In this document: piece after piece, positions 26,101 to 34,678 of the stretch
Numbering within the stretch: position 1 is the stretch's first letter
Layout: each line of letters starts with the position of its first letter
From: Thermodesulfovibrionia bacterium
GTDB lineage: Bacteria > Nitrospirota > Thermodesulfovibrionia > UBA6902
NCBI GenBank assembly: GCA_030646035.1
Contig: JAUSMY010000056.1
Coordinates: 271,987 to 335,986, forward strand
Length of the DNA stretch: 64,000 bases
Reading direction: 5' to 3'
Translations under genes and position numbers: made by a program
Notes under the pieces: model-generated
What the model was told of the DNA's origin: nothing
Databases searched by the model: none
The model's input: the letters and a program-made list of their open reading frames with translations, nothing else

Positions 26101-28663
26101 CATTGCAAAGATAATGCTGATGCCCACATCAAGCTCTGGTGAAGCGCTGCTTAAGTTCCTCTTCAATGAAGATGAGCAGGAGATATCTGTATGGCTTAAA
26201 CCTGAAGAACGCGAATGGATAGTTGTCGGACTTGCAGAGGGGACTATCGGATATAACACGCTTTCAGGGCATATGGAAAACATTGAGGAGTCAGATATCA
26301 AAGAAGACCTGTACAAGGACGGCCGTGTCGCATTCTTTGCAAAAGGAAAGATACAATGCAAGTGGCTCCTCACCATGGCATACGACTCTGAGAGAGAGAG
26401 AGACACGGAGCATGACAGCCTCTTCCATACGATAGACCCTGACACTTACTACACGCTTTACGGCGATGCCTCAGGCCAGCAGTATGACGCTGCGAGCGCG
26501 GAGAAGCTCTATATCAAGATAGAGCGCGACAAGTTCTACGCGATGTTCGGCGATTACAATACCGGAATGACAATGACTGAACTCTCACGCTACAACCGCA
26601 GCTTTAACGGCTTAAAGACAGAGCTTCAGACAGACAATGTAAGCCTGAACCTGTTTGCAGCTGAGACGAATCAGGGATTTGTCAAAGAAGAGATTCGCGG
26701 CGACGGCACATCAGGCCTGTATCATCTCAATACTTCAAAGATTGTATTCAACTCTGAAAAGATCGTGATAGAGACAAGGGATCGTTTCCGAAGCGAGGTC
26801 ATACTTGAAACACGATCTTTTTCAAGGCACATGGATTACAACATCGACTATGATGCCGGAACTATATTCTTCAGAGAGCCTATATTCAGCAAAGATGAAA
26901 ATATGAACCCGATATTCATAGTTGTTGACTATGAAGTGAATGACCCTGCTGCCGGGAGTGAGTATAACTACGGCGGACGCGGCGCTCTTAAATTTATAGA
27001 TGGAAAGATCGAGACCGGAGCGACTTACATACATGAGGGACAGACAGGAAATGAGGGAGACCTCTACGGCGCAGATGCCACCCTGAAGATCACTGATAAG
27101 ACCACTATTAAAGCTGAATACGCGTCCACCCATACTGAAAGCCTTGCTGACACAATTACGGGCGATGCGTATTTAGCTGAGATCAGGCACAACTCAGAGA
27201 AGCTTGACGGTTTAATTTACTTCCGTGAAACAAACGACGGCTTCGGCTTGAACCAGCAGAACACAGGCGAGAGCGGCACCCGAAAGATCGGGGCTGATAT
27301 GAGATATCGTATAACTGAAAGCCTGAGCATTAATGCGCAGGCATACCGGCAGAAGAACAATATTTCCAACACACAGCAGGATCTCATTGAGGCAGGCGCT
27401 GATTATTCTGCCGGATCATACGGCATTCGCACAGGCCTGCGTCAGGCTGAGGATACTCTTGAAGACGGAACCGTGAACCGTTCGCTTCAGGCGACCCTCG
27501 GAGGCAGCAAGGCGTTCTTTGATAACAGGCTCATGCTGAGGGCAGACCGCGAGCAGTCTATCGGCGGCGGCAATGAGAGCCTTGACTTCCCTACGCGCAC
27601 AACCCTCGGCGCCGACTATATGCTCTCTAATACAGTTACATTATTTGCCGAGCATGAACTTGCAGACGGCGAAGCGATAGAGACTCAGGACACGCGTATC
27701 GGTATGAGGACGATGCCATGGAACGGAGGCAGTATCAATACCGGAATGACACGCGAGTACAGCAAGGATGGAACCCGTGTATTTGCAACCATGGGCCTTT
27801 TGCAGACATGGAAATATAATGACAAGTGGAGCTTTGACGGAGGTTTCGACCACAGCAAAACTGTCATAAATGATACTGCTGTTATTTTACCCTCATCCGC
27901 AGCCGCTGAAGACTTCTCAGCGCTCTCATTAGGCACTACATACCGCGAGGAGAAGTGGACATGGAACTGGCGCGGAGAGGCCCGTCACTCTGACACTGAA
28001 GATAAATACGGACTTCTTACAGGCATTTACGGAGAAGTGAGAAAGGGACTCGGCATGTCTGCCGGCCTTCAGCTATTCACAACCAGGAACGATTCAGGGA
28101 CAGATACCCTTCTTGGTGATATCCGCCTCGGCGCAGCATACCGCCCGCGAAATACTAAATGGATAGTCCTTGACCGCCTTGACTTCTATTTCCAGGAGGA
28201 TAACGGCCCGGTCACAGAATTCAGCAGCTGGAAGATAGTCAATAACATGAACGCAAACTACAAACCGAACAGGGAGAACCAGATATCATTCCAGTACGGG
28301 GCAAAGTATGTGAAAGATACTTTTGACGGCATTTCTTACAGCGGATTTACCGACCTTATCGGCATAGAAACACGCCATGACATCACAAAGCGCTGGGACA
28401 TAGGCGCGCGCGGCAGCATGCTTCATTCGTGGAACTCAAACCAGTATGATTACAGCGCAGGAGCATCGGTCGGCTGCAATGTTGTTAAGAACGCATGGAT
28501 AAGTTTAGGCTATAATTTCGCTGGATTCATAGACAGAGATTTCTCAGCCGGCAAATATACTGCAAAAGGGCCGTTCATGCAGTTCCGCTTGAAGTTTGAC
28601 CAGTACAGCATGAAGGATATTGCCGGAAGTTTTTCAAAGGATAAGGTGCCTGATGATTATTAA
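23150..28663 (+). CDS. 1837-aa outer-membrane protein: DUF11 and SdrD-B-like domains with C-terminal beta-barrel
   Basis: After an unusually long N-terminus (hydrophobic core at residues 42-60, cleavage after AAHA near 65) comes the shared module VPAGTEITNTAVATYGVG. Next are two carboxypeptidase-regulatory/SdrD-B-like folds (about 275-340 and 545-610), a DUF11 domain (about 410-530), and further beta domains to about 1040. From about residue 1045 to the end the sequence alternates polar and hydrophobic residues like a large beta-barrel and ends in a strand plus short tail (FMQFRLKFDQ). No ribosome-binding site precedes the ATG at 23150; ATG 23225 is an in-frame alternative. It is the likely outer-membrane anchor or secretion pore for the DUF11 cluster. 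Confidence 0.82.
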   Translation: MKIRHLTEHSDQDRLAGSYRSARLCMAAAPEDNSCGSHTKASIILASMLMFVLIFTRPFAAHAVPAGTEITNTAVATYGVGSVINIPSPSNTVSTTTVEACTKSELKLMKYSPDNPNSEIMTISSTSYCNSGVSLPASGEDDCTGSFVEIEPPVPFGSTDPLALGNPVPLFVPDDGLSFKFHAGEPLFIRLIDIDQNLNNLSADSVYVTVSADITGDSEYLRLTETGPATGIFTGYLPSEFGASASQNDGVLTVDIGSKISADYTNPAAGLCAADISSVFVNVDPFGIVFDSNTGLPVEGAIVSMKIAVGSNCTDTFAEVKYDDGSPDYPNPVVTGPDGKYRFPLIDPGKYCILITPPAGYAFPSSVPALILQSLTTDPFTIVTGSRGEVFTLAPGPALEIDIPLDPSSSGLWLDKSASKSIVSLGDFLQYSLNIENKTASLISGVTINDRLPIGFRYQAGSLRIDDNAFPDPVISSDGRTLTITAGNIAGSATVSISYVVEVSAGAKYDKASNTAVAASVSGFTSNIATATVEVKEDLFRRKSTIVGRVIADNCEDKEVEANDGVEGIRIYMEDGTYALTDEEGKYHFEGVEPGTHVVQLDIESMPEKFRVVPCEENSRFAGRSFSQFVDLQGGTMWRADFHFALKPKVRGITSAELTNEVNGSSIDHSVLIDSRKVPLQNLRMTVMLPEGSTYLAGSSMMHGKPLPDPALIFGSLTYRLGDVKQDSLFRVKFSSLSNGMTENEVNIIFTFDTPSEKNQRLVLKGNGSASAETTGLMPGEQWDEQDDASEKPDEIPFLESSWLESAEPGLQWLSPEPGYNMGVPSIRIFIKHDPGAGFKFLHNGKEENERNYNGMTKNNAGTIAVSNWSGINPVEGDNLYEFVTFDKKENETGRVSYSLHYSGPAVKAELVAEESALSADGRTAPVIAVRLFDKDGYPVREGTAGRLSVNSPYELYKKIEAFKNDPLSGLDKEEPQYTAGKDGIAKIMLMPTSSSGEALLKFLFNEDEQEISVWLKPEEREWIVVGLAEGTIGYNTLSGHMENIEESDIKEDLYKDGRVAFFAKGKIQCKWLLTMAYDSERERDTEHDSLFHTIDPDTYYTLYGDASGQQYDAASAEKLYIKIERDKFYAMFGDYNTGMTMTELSRYNRSFNGLKTELQTDNVSLNLFAAETNQGFVKEEIRGDGTSGLYHLNTSKIVFNSEKIVIETRDRFRSEVILETRSFSRHMDYNIDYDAGTIFFREPIFSKDENMNPIFIVVDYEVNDPAAGSEYNYGGRGALKFIDGKIETGATYIHEGQTGNEGDLYGADATLKITDKTTIKAEYASTHTESLADTITGDAYLAEIRHNSEKLDGLIYFRETNDGFGLNQQNTGESGTRKIGADMRYRITESLSINAQAYRQKNNISNTQQDLIEAGADYSAGSYGIRTGLRQAEDTLEDGTVNRSLQATLGGSKAFFDNRLMLRADREQSIGGGNESLDFPTRTTLGADYMLSNTVTLFAEHELADGEAIETQDTRIGMRTMPWNGGSINTGMTREYSKDGTRVFATMGLLQTWKYNDKWSFDGGFDHSKTVINDTAVILPSSAAAEDFSALSLGTTYREEKWTWNWRGEARHSDTEDKYGLLTGIYGEVRKGLGMSAGLQLFTTRNDSGTDTLLGDIRLGAAYRPRNTKWIVLDRLDFYFQEDNGPVTEFSSWKIVNNMNANYKPNRENQISFQYGAKYVKDTFDGISYSGFTDLIGIETRHDITKRWDIGARGSMLHSWNSNQYDYSAGASVGCNVVKNAWISLGYNFAGFIDRDFSAGKYTAKGPFMQFRLKFDQYSMKDIAGSFSKDKVPDDY
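23190..23215 (+). promoter_or_regulatory. Strong hairpin at the 5' end of the giant outer-membrane protein gene
   Basis: GGCTGGCCGGT (23190-23200) pairs with ACCGGTCAGCC (23205-23215) around a TCAT tetraloop, with one G-U pair. It falls within the first 22 codons of the annotated frame and just before the alternative ATG at 23225. It could modulate translation or mark an untranslated leader. There is no T-run, so it is not a terminator. Confidence 0.45.
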
Positions 28664-31600
28664 AAAAATGTATTCAATAAAAGCATTTATACTTTTCTTT
28701 GCGCTTTTAATGCTCGCCGGTTTCTGCATGACCGGTGAAGCCGGAGCGGCTGTTACGCTTCTTGATAACGGCGGAGCAAACTGGAGCGCGCACACTGAAG
28801 GCACCGGCGCGATAACTGCTCATACATATACCGCCCCTGCCGGAACTGACAGGGCGGTGATAGTTGTGGTTACGGCAGAAGGAGGCCCGCCCTCTATTAC
28901 AAGTGTCACGGTCGGAGGAGTTGCAGCAACACAGATAGCCACAATTTCTCAAAACGTCGCATATATCTGGATCGGATACAGATTGATAGGAACCTCCGCA
29001 TCCACAACATCAGCCAACATAGCTGTAACTTGGGGAACCCCTCCGAGCACTGACTCTGCGATCCAGGCGGCAACATACGGGGATGTCAGACAGACCGCAG
29101 GACAAGGTTCCGGCAACACTATCAACAGTATTGCAACTGGAAGTAGTGGCAGCTATCCAGTTACAACCGCCAATAATGTTTTTAATGCTGCCGGCGGCGC
29201 TGTGAATAACGCTCTTAACGGACGGGTTATATACGCTCATAATGCGAACGGGGGGAGTGCAGATAACCAAACCACTACAGGCACATCAGCAGCATGGACA
29301 TTCACTGAGATGTGGGACGTATATGTCACGAGCAACCGCTCATCTTCCGGCCACAGCGATACAGCGGCAGGCTCCGGCACTGTGAGCGTCACCTCCGGCA
29401 CAGGCACCTCTCGTACTGTATTGGTGGCATTCGCATTGAATGAAGAAGTACCTGCATCACCTAATGGAGTTCTTGCATTCACCTCAGCAACCTTTAGTGA
29501 AAGTGAAGCTGTCGGAACTACAGTAACCACTACAGTCTCCCGCACAGGCGGCAGTACAGGCATTGTGAGTATTGACTGCAACACCGTTGCCGGCGGAACT
29601 GCTACAGCAGGCAGTGACTATACAAATATAACCCCTCAGACTCTTACATGGGCTGCAGGTGATACAGCTAACAAGACCTGCGCTATCCCAATCACTAACG
29701 ACATTCTTTATGAGGGGAATGAGACTGTAAATCTTACCTTGACCAATGCCACAGGCGGCGCAACGATCGGGACACAGAACACCGCCGTGCTGACTATCGC
29801 GGATAATGACCCTCTGCCCACAGGCACGCCAATTCTGCTTAATCATACCTACGCCGGAAACTATGATTTTGTCGGCACCGGAGGCACACTGCGCACTGAG
29901 TCGAATACCGGCAATGCCTGTGCCGTGACCACAAGTGATTCAGCGGCGCTTTCCGGCATACCCGCAGGGGCAACTGTTGTTTCCGCGCACCTTTACTGGG
30001 TAGGTTCAATGCAGACCCCGGGCAATGAAGACTACAATATTACCTTTGACGGAAATAATCTTACCGCTGACAATCAGCACCAGGAACTCTTTGTATATGG
30101 AGGCGATAACTTATTCTACTTCGGCGCGGAAGAGGATGTCACATCAATAGTTGCCCCAAAGAAGAACGGTACATATACCTTCTCAAACCTGACGGTCTAT
30201 AACGGCGCCCCGCATTGTACTCCACAGGCTGTTGTCGCCGGATGGTCGCTGGTGGTCATTTATCAGGACCTCATTACCCCGGCTCCTTTAAGAGTTATAA
30301 ATATATATGACGGCTTTGAGTACTTCCAGTCAAGCCAGATCATCCTTACACCGACCAACTTCCAGGTGCCGACAGGTACCGCTTATACGGATTATGACGG
30401 AAAGCATGCCCATGTAAGCTGGGAGGGTGATGAGACGAATTCCGGTACGAGCGGCGGATTCAGTGAAGGCCTGACATTCCAGGGGAACAATCTTACTGAT
30501 GCCTATAACCCCTCGGGCAATCAGTTCAACTCCACAATGAACTTCCTCGGCTCCAGTACAAGCTACGGCGTTGATTTTGATATCTATGACGCAACTCCTT
30601 ATCTTACAGGCGGAGAGACATCCGTCACCACAAGGTATTCTTCCGGACAGGATCTGGTGCTCCTCAGCGCTGAGATAATCTCAGTTCGCAATACTCCTGT
30701 AGCTGATCTCGAAATTGTAAAGTCACACACCGGTGATTTCATTGTCGGCCAGGTTGAATCATTCAATATTGATGTTTCAAATAATGGGCCGAGCAATGAG
30801 ACCAACACGATAACCGTCACCGACATCCTGCCTGCAGGCCTTACACTTGACTCATGGTCAGGGACGAATTGGTCTCACCCGACAGCTACAACATGGACAT
30901 ATAACAACACCGTTTCTTCCGGAGCAAGCGCGCCAACCTTAACATTAAACGTACTGGTCGGCTCATCCGCATATCCCGGCGTCAACAACACCGCGTCAGT
31001 ATCAAGCCCGACATTTGATAATGTCTCAAGCAATGACTCGTCAACAGACAGTGTCACAGTAAAGAGATCAAGCCTTATAACATCCACAAAGACGGTTGTT
31101 GACCTTAATGGAGGATTTGCAGATCCCGGTGATACCATACGTTATACGATCAACATCAAGGAAAACGGCGGGGTGGATGCGACAAATGTAAGCGTTACAG
31201 ATAATATGCCTGCAAATGTTACAGGCTTTACAGTCATCGGCATCCCGGCCGGCGCTACGAACAGCTCGTCACCTGCGCCTGCCGGATCAAATAGTACCGG
31301 ATACCTGAATGTAACAGGATTCACCGTAGCCGCCAACAATACTGTAACCGTGATCTTTGATGTAGCGATTGCAGGCGGCACTCCGGGCGGAACATTGATA
31401 AATAACACAGCAACCGTAAACAACCCGAACGGCCCCGGTGCGACTCCTGCTGCTCCTACCGTTGTTGTTTCTGAAACAATTCCAGGGAATAAGCAACTTT
31501 ATTTTCAGGCGCCTGACAGCGAGAACAGTCCCACCCAGCCGCAGAATATGAATCGTACGCCCCTTACCTCCACCCCCACTCCTTCAAGAGTGAGAATACA

Positions 31601-32837
31601 GAGGGAGGATACCCCAAGAGTATGGGCGCAGACACCTGTTTTACAGTCTCCCTTAACTATAACAGGCAACATGTCGGTAACTCTTCAGCTTAGAAGGGAC
31701 ACTAACATTAATGACCGCCCTGTCCGTGTTACAGTGGATTATCTTCCCGGGCCTGTAACTGTCGGCGTAACAGACCTTACTCTTTCAGGCGCTACCTTGA
31801 GCGACACCGTTACAAAATCATTTACTTTTCCAATCACCATCATACCCGCAACTCCATTAACTCTCCCCACAGGGGCTCAATTGAGGGTGACAGTAGATAA
31901 CGAACCAGGCGCGGGAACCGGCAGGTCTATTTATGTCTATCCTTATGACAGCGCAACCGGAAATACAACAAGGCTTGAGATGGATGTCACCACAGTGATC
32001 GACGTAAATAGCGTTAATTTTTATAATGCCGCTTATCCCGGAGGCTCGCTCCTCACAAATGCCGTTCCCAATACTACGGTATATATCCGCTCTGTAGTGA
32101 GCGACCCATTCGGAAGCTTTGACATCACAGGCGCCAAGATCGATATTATCAATCCCAATTTGTCAACCGTAGTCTCAGGCGCCTCAATGACTCAGGTTGC
32201 AGACTCCGGCGCCGCGTCAAAGACATATCAGTATCAATACACCCTCCCTTCAGCAGGCCCAATCGGCTTCTGGACAGCTAATGTAACTTCCACCGAAGGA
32301 ACCGAGGGCACAATAATAGATACTAACTTCGGCCTTATAAAAGTCGTACTGCCTGACATTATAATGATGAAGACAAGCACGACAGAGTGGGATCCGGTAA
32401 ACGAATATGGCGGAGACGGGACTGAGCCAAAGTCTATTCCCGGAGCAGATGTCATTTATACCATACAAGCTACAAATACAGGCGAAGGCGCTGTTGATAA
32501 CAATACAGTTATTATCACTGACCCTGTCCCGGCAAATACAAAGCTTTATGTTGACAATTACGGCGGCAGTAACGGATGCGGGCCATTTGAATTTATAAAC
32601 GGCTCGCCTACAAGCGGATTGACATGCAGCTTTACTTCACTCGGCAGCGTCACGGACGATCTTGATTTCTCAAATACCGCCTCTCCAGGACCTTATGTTT
32701 ACAATTACACCCCGGTTTCCACAGGTGGTTATGATCCGCTTGTCACAAGCATACGCATTAATCCCAAGGGGATATTTAACGGCACAGGCGGCGGCAACCC
32801 TTACTTCAGGATAAAGTTCAGGGTAAGGGTGAACTGA
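28653..32837 (+). CDS. Giant secreted Calx-beta / DUF11 repeat protein
   Basis: The ATG at 28653 is preferred (AAGGTG 4 nt upstream; signal peptide MIIKKMYSIKAFILFFALLM, cleaved near GEAGA). The frame is open from 28620, and it overlaps the preceding gene by 11 bp. Of about 1394 residues, positions 270-390 form a Calx-beta repeat (VLAFTSATFSESEAVGTT to LTIADND). Residues 400-690 resemble DUF3344-type surface domains (AHLYWVGSMQTPGNEDYNITF). Two or three DUF11 domains follow (about 695-960) and one at the C-terminus (about 1250-1390). There is no visible membrane anchor or sorting motif. Probably displayed through, or together with, the beta-barrel protein upstream. Confidence 0.83.
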   Translation: MIIKKMYSIKAFILFFALLMLAGFCMTGEAGAAVTLLDNGGANWSAHTEGTGAITAHTYTAPAGTDRAVIVVVTAEGGPPSITSVTVGGVAATQIATISQNVAYIWIGYRLIGTSASTTSANIAVTWGTPPSTDSAIQAATYGDVRQTAGQGSGNTINSIATGSSGSYPVTTANNVFNAAGGAVNNALNGRVIYAHNANGGSADNQTTTGTSAAWTFTEMWDVYVTSNRSSSGHSDTAAGSGTVSVTSGTGTSRTVLVAFALNEEVPASPNGVLAFTSATFSESEAVGTTVTTTVSRTGGSTGIVSIDCNTVAGGTATAGSDYTNITPQTLTWAAGDTANKTCAIPITNDILYEGNETVNLTLTNATGGATIGTQNTAVLTIADNDPLPTGTPILLNHTYAGNYDFVGTGGTLRTESNTGNACAVTTSDSAALSGIPAGATVVSAHLYWVGSMQTPGNEDYNITFDGNNLTADNQHQELFVYGGDNLFYFGAEEDVTSIVAPKKNGTYTFSNLTVYNGAPHCTPQAVVAGWSLVVIYQDLITPAPLRVINIYDGFEYFQSSQIILTPTNFQVPTGTAYTDYDGKHAHVSWEGDETNSGTSGGFSEGLTFQGNNLTDAYNPSGNQFNSTMNFLGSSTSYGVDFDIYDATPYLTGGETSVTTRYSSGQDLVLLSAEIISVRNTPVADLEIVKSHTGDFIVGQVESFNIDVSNNGPSNETNTITVTDILPAGLTLDSWSGTNWSHPTATTWTYNNTVSSGASAPTLTLNVLVGSSAYPGVNNTASVSSPTFDNVSSNDSSTDSVTVKRSSLITSTKTVVDLNGGFADPGDTIRYTINIKENGGVDATNVSVTDNMPANVTGFTVIGIPAGATNSSSPAPAGSNSTGYLNVTGFTVAANNTVTVIFDVAIAGGTPGGTLINNTATVNNPNGPGATPAAPTVVVSETIPGNKQLYFQAPDSENSPTQPQNMNRTPLTSTPTPSRVRIQREDTPRVWAQTPVLQSPLTITGNMSVTLQLRRDTNINDRPVRVTVDYLPGPVTVGVTDLTLSGATLSDTVTKSFTFPITIIPATPLTLPTGAQLRVTVDNEPGAGTGRSIYVYPYDSATGNTTRLEMDVTTVIDVNSVNFYNAAYPGGSLLTNAVPNTTVYIRSVVSDPFGSFDITGAKIDIINPNLSTVVSGASMTQVADSGAASKTYQYQYTLPSAGPIGFWTANVTSTEGTEGTIIDTNFGLIKVVLPDIIMMKTSTTEWDPVNEYGGDGTEPKSIPGADVIYTIQATNTGEGAVDNNTVIITDPVPANTKLYVDNYGGSNGCGPFEFINGSPTSGLTCSFTSLGSVTDDLDFSNTASPGPYVYNYTPVSTGGYDPLVTSIRINPKGIFNGTGGGNPYFRIKFRVRVN

Positions 32838-32867
32838 TTGACTTCAATGAGATAACGAGATTATTAT
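32838..32867 (+). promoter_or_regulatory. Possible promoter of thyX
   Basis: TTGACT (32838-32843) is separated by 18 bp from TATTAT (32862-32867). It starts at the stop codon of the giant DUF11 gene and lies about 40 bp before thyX. Moderate match. Confidence 0.35.
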
Positions 32868-32906
32868 ATCCCAGCAATCCTTATTTATTAATCCAAGGAG
32901 CATTTA

Positions 32907-33644
32907 ATGTCTCAGGCTAAATTAAAAGTCATTCTTCTTCGCCATACCCCGAACCCTGAAGAGACTGTCGCAATGGCGGCAAAGCTCTGCTACAGCCCTT
33001 CTGGTATTGAGTCTTTAAAGGGAAAGATAGAGAAGAAAGATCAGAAAGAGTTTGTTGAGAAACTGATGAACATGGGGCACATGAGCCCTATCGAGCACGC
33101 ATCATTCACATTTGCCATAGAGGGGATATCAAGGGCATGCTCGCACCAGCTTGTAAGGCACCGCCTCGCTTCATACTCACAGCAGTCGCAGAGGTATGTA
33201 AATGAAGAGGCTGGATTTGATTACATAATTCCTGAGACTATAAAAAATGATAAAGAACTGAAGCGCATCTTTATTGACTTCATGAACAATGCCCAGAAGG
33301 CTTACAACACGATAGTGAAGAAGCTGAATGAGAATGGCACTAAAGGCGAGGCCGCAAATCAGGACGCGAGGTTTGTGCTTCCGAACGCTGCTGAGACAAA
33401 GATAATCGTGACGATGAACGCAAGAGAGCTCCAGCACTTCTTCAAACAGAGATGCTGCAACCGCGCCCAGTGGGAGATAAGGGCGATGGCAGAGAAGATG
33501 CTCAACCTTGTTAAAAAGGTTTCCCCTGTTATCTTCCAGAGATCCGGCCCCCCATGCCTCTACGCCCCCTGCCCCGAAGGTTCTTATACCTGCGGGAAGA
33601 TAAAGGAAGTCAGGGCTAAATATAAGGTTAAGTCTAAGGAATAA
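32907..33644 (+). CDS. thyX: FAD-dependent thymidylate synthase
   Basis: ThyX methylates dUMP using methylene-THF as carbon donor and reduced flavin as hydride donor, so it leaves THF rather than DHF. The ThyX motif RHRLASYSQQSQRY (RHRxxSxxxxSxR; about residues 82-95) and the N-terminal HTPNPEETVAMAAKLCYSP are diagnostic. The length of 245 residues is normal. AAGGAGC lies 8 nt upstream of the ATG. Its stop is 4 bp before the AcsF/CooC-type gene, so it heads or joins the carbonyl-branch cluster. Using ThyX spares the THF pool in an organism with heavy one-carbon flux. Confidence 0.95.
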   Translation: MSQAKLKVILLRHTPNPEETVAMAAKLCYSPSGIESLKGKIEKKDQKEFVEKLMNMGHMSPIEHASFTFAIEGISRACSHQLVRHRLASYSQQSQRYVNEEAGFDYIIPETIKNDKELKRIFIDFMNNAQKAYNTIVKKLNENGTKGEAANQDARFVLPNAAETKIIVTMNARELQHFFKQRCCNRAQWEIRAMAEKMLNLVKKVSPVIFQRSGPPCLYAPCPEGSYTCGKIKEVRAKYKVKSKE

Positions 33645-33648
33645 TATC

Positions 33649-34422
33649 ATGTCATACACTATCGCATTTGCAGGAAAAGGCGGGACCGGCAAGACTACGC
33701 TGGCCGCGCTTACAATTCGTTATCTGATCGAGAAGAAGGCAAAGCCTGTGCTTGCTGTTGACGCGGACAGCAACGCGTGCCTCAACGAATCGCTTGGAGT
33801 TTCTGTACACGCAACCATCGGTGACCTGCGGGAGCAGTCGCTTGAAGCGATACGCGGCAAAGGCGCCCGTCCCGGAGGCATGAGCTCTGAGCAGTTATTC
33901 GACTACCAGGTTCAGCAGTCTATAATTGAAGCAGATAGTTTTGACCTGCTGGTAATGGGCAGGCCTGAAGGCCCCGGCTGCTACTGTGCCGCCAACAATA
34001 TAATAAGGAAGTACACAGACAAACTCTCTGACGACTACAGCTATGTTGTACTCGACAATGAGGCAGGCATGGAACATCTGAGCAGAAGGACTACCCACAA
34101 GGTTGACCTGCTCTTGATGGTCAGCGACCCTACAAAAAAGGGAATCCAGACGATAAAGCGCATCAACGCGCTTGCTGATGACCTGAAGCTTGAAGCAGGA
34201 AAGCGGGTTATAATAGTAAACAGAGTTTCTGATCAAGACTTTGAAACCGTTAAAAACCTGATCAGCGAGATCGGCATGCCTGTAGAAAACATCTTCAATA
34301 TTCCTGATGATGAGAATATCTTTAAATTTGATCTTGGCGGAAAACCTGTCTTTGATCTGCCCGCAGATTCTAAATCAATTGCTGCTCTGTTTAAGATACT
34401 GGATTCACTGAATATCCCTTAA
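33649..34422 (+). CDS. AcsF/CooC-type maturation ATPase linked to the CODH/ACS genes
   Basis: This MinD-like ATPase has deviant Walker A GKGGTGKTT (residues 9-17), VDADSNACLNESLG, the PGCYCAANN block holding a CXC pair (about residue 108) and LDNEAGMEHLSRRTT. These features place it with CooC and AcsF, which insert nickel into CODH and acetyl-CoA synthase. The immediate upstream position relative to acsE-acsD-acsC-acsB-cooS favours the ACS/AcsF role, but this is inference. It is distinct from the CooC-type protein at 6966. A hairpin at 34454-34483 follows the stop. Confidence 0.88.
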   Translation: MSYTIAFAGKGGTGKTTLAALTIRYLIEKKAKPVLAVDADSNACLNESLGVSVHATIGDLREQSLEAIRGKGARPGGMSSEQLFDYQVQQSIIEADSFDLLVMGRPEGPGCYCAANNIIRKYTDKLSDDYSYVVLDNEAGMEHLSRRTTHKVDLLLMVSDPTKKGIQTIKRINALADDLKLEAGKRVIIVNRVSDQDFETVKNLISEIGMPVENIFNIPDDENIFKFDLGGKPVFDLPADSKSIAALFKILDSLNIP

Positions 34423-34453
34423 TATCTCTGTTCCAGAAGCCCCGCGTTATTAA

Positions 34454-34483
34454 AGACTCCCCTTAGCAAGCTATGGGGAATCT
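34454..34483 (+). terminator. Imperfect hairpin after the AcsF/CooC gene, possible terminator
   Basis: AGACTCCCCTTAGC (34454-34467) pairs with GCTATGGGGAATCT (34470-34483) with two mismatches and a 2-nt loop. It is followed only by TAATGTT, so termination would be weak. It may instead be a degenerate copy of the CCCCTCTT repeat family. Confidence 0.35.
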
Positions 34484-34528
34484 TAATGTTAATGAATTAT
34501 TATCATTATATTCGCTCGCTTGACCCGT

Positions 34529-34550
34529 CTGTCCCGAGGTATCGGGACAG
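34529..34550. repeat. Perfect 9-bp inverted repeat in the gap before acsE
   Basis: CTGTCCCGA (34529-34537) and TCGGGACAG (34542-34550) flank GGTA. It sits in the 256-bp gap between the AcsF/CooC gene and acsE, with no T-run. Its purpose is unknown; it looks like a dispersed intergenic palindrome. Confidence 0.5.
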
Positions 34551-34593
34551 GGTTTACACTCGCTGCCCATTTAAAATTTTAATTTCCGTTTAG

Positions 34594-34626
34594 GTGATGA
34601 AATAATCACTTCTAATATGTTATATT
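34594..34626 (+). promoter_or_regulatory. Predicted acs operon promoter with overlapping inverted repeat
   Basis: An extended -10 TGTTATATT (34618-34626) lies 53 bp before acsE. The inverted repeat GTGAT-GAAATA-ATCAC (34594-34609) covers the expected -35 region. The half-sites resemble Crp/Fnr sites but the 6-bp spacing is two longer than normal. The regulator is unknown. Confidence 0.35.
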
Positions 34627-34678
34627 TTAAAGCTTTATTGCGGATACGAATCTATACAAAAAATTAAAGGAGACATAG

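Noticed and set aside
20101..32837. Autotransporter, two-partner or chaperone-usher system
   Set aside because: No usher, chaperone or TpsB-like POTRA protein is seen, and the barrel belongs to a DUF11/SdrD-B fusion rather than a short autotransporter domain.
34423..34678. tRNA, riboswitch or small RNA in the gap before acsE
   Set aside because: Only short palindromes and a promoter-like stretch are visible; no cloverleaf or known riboswitch core could be drawn.
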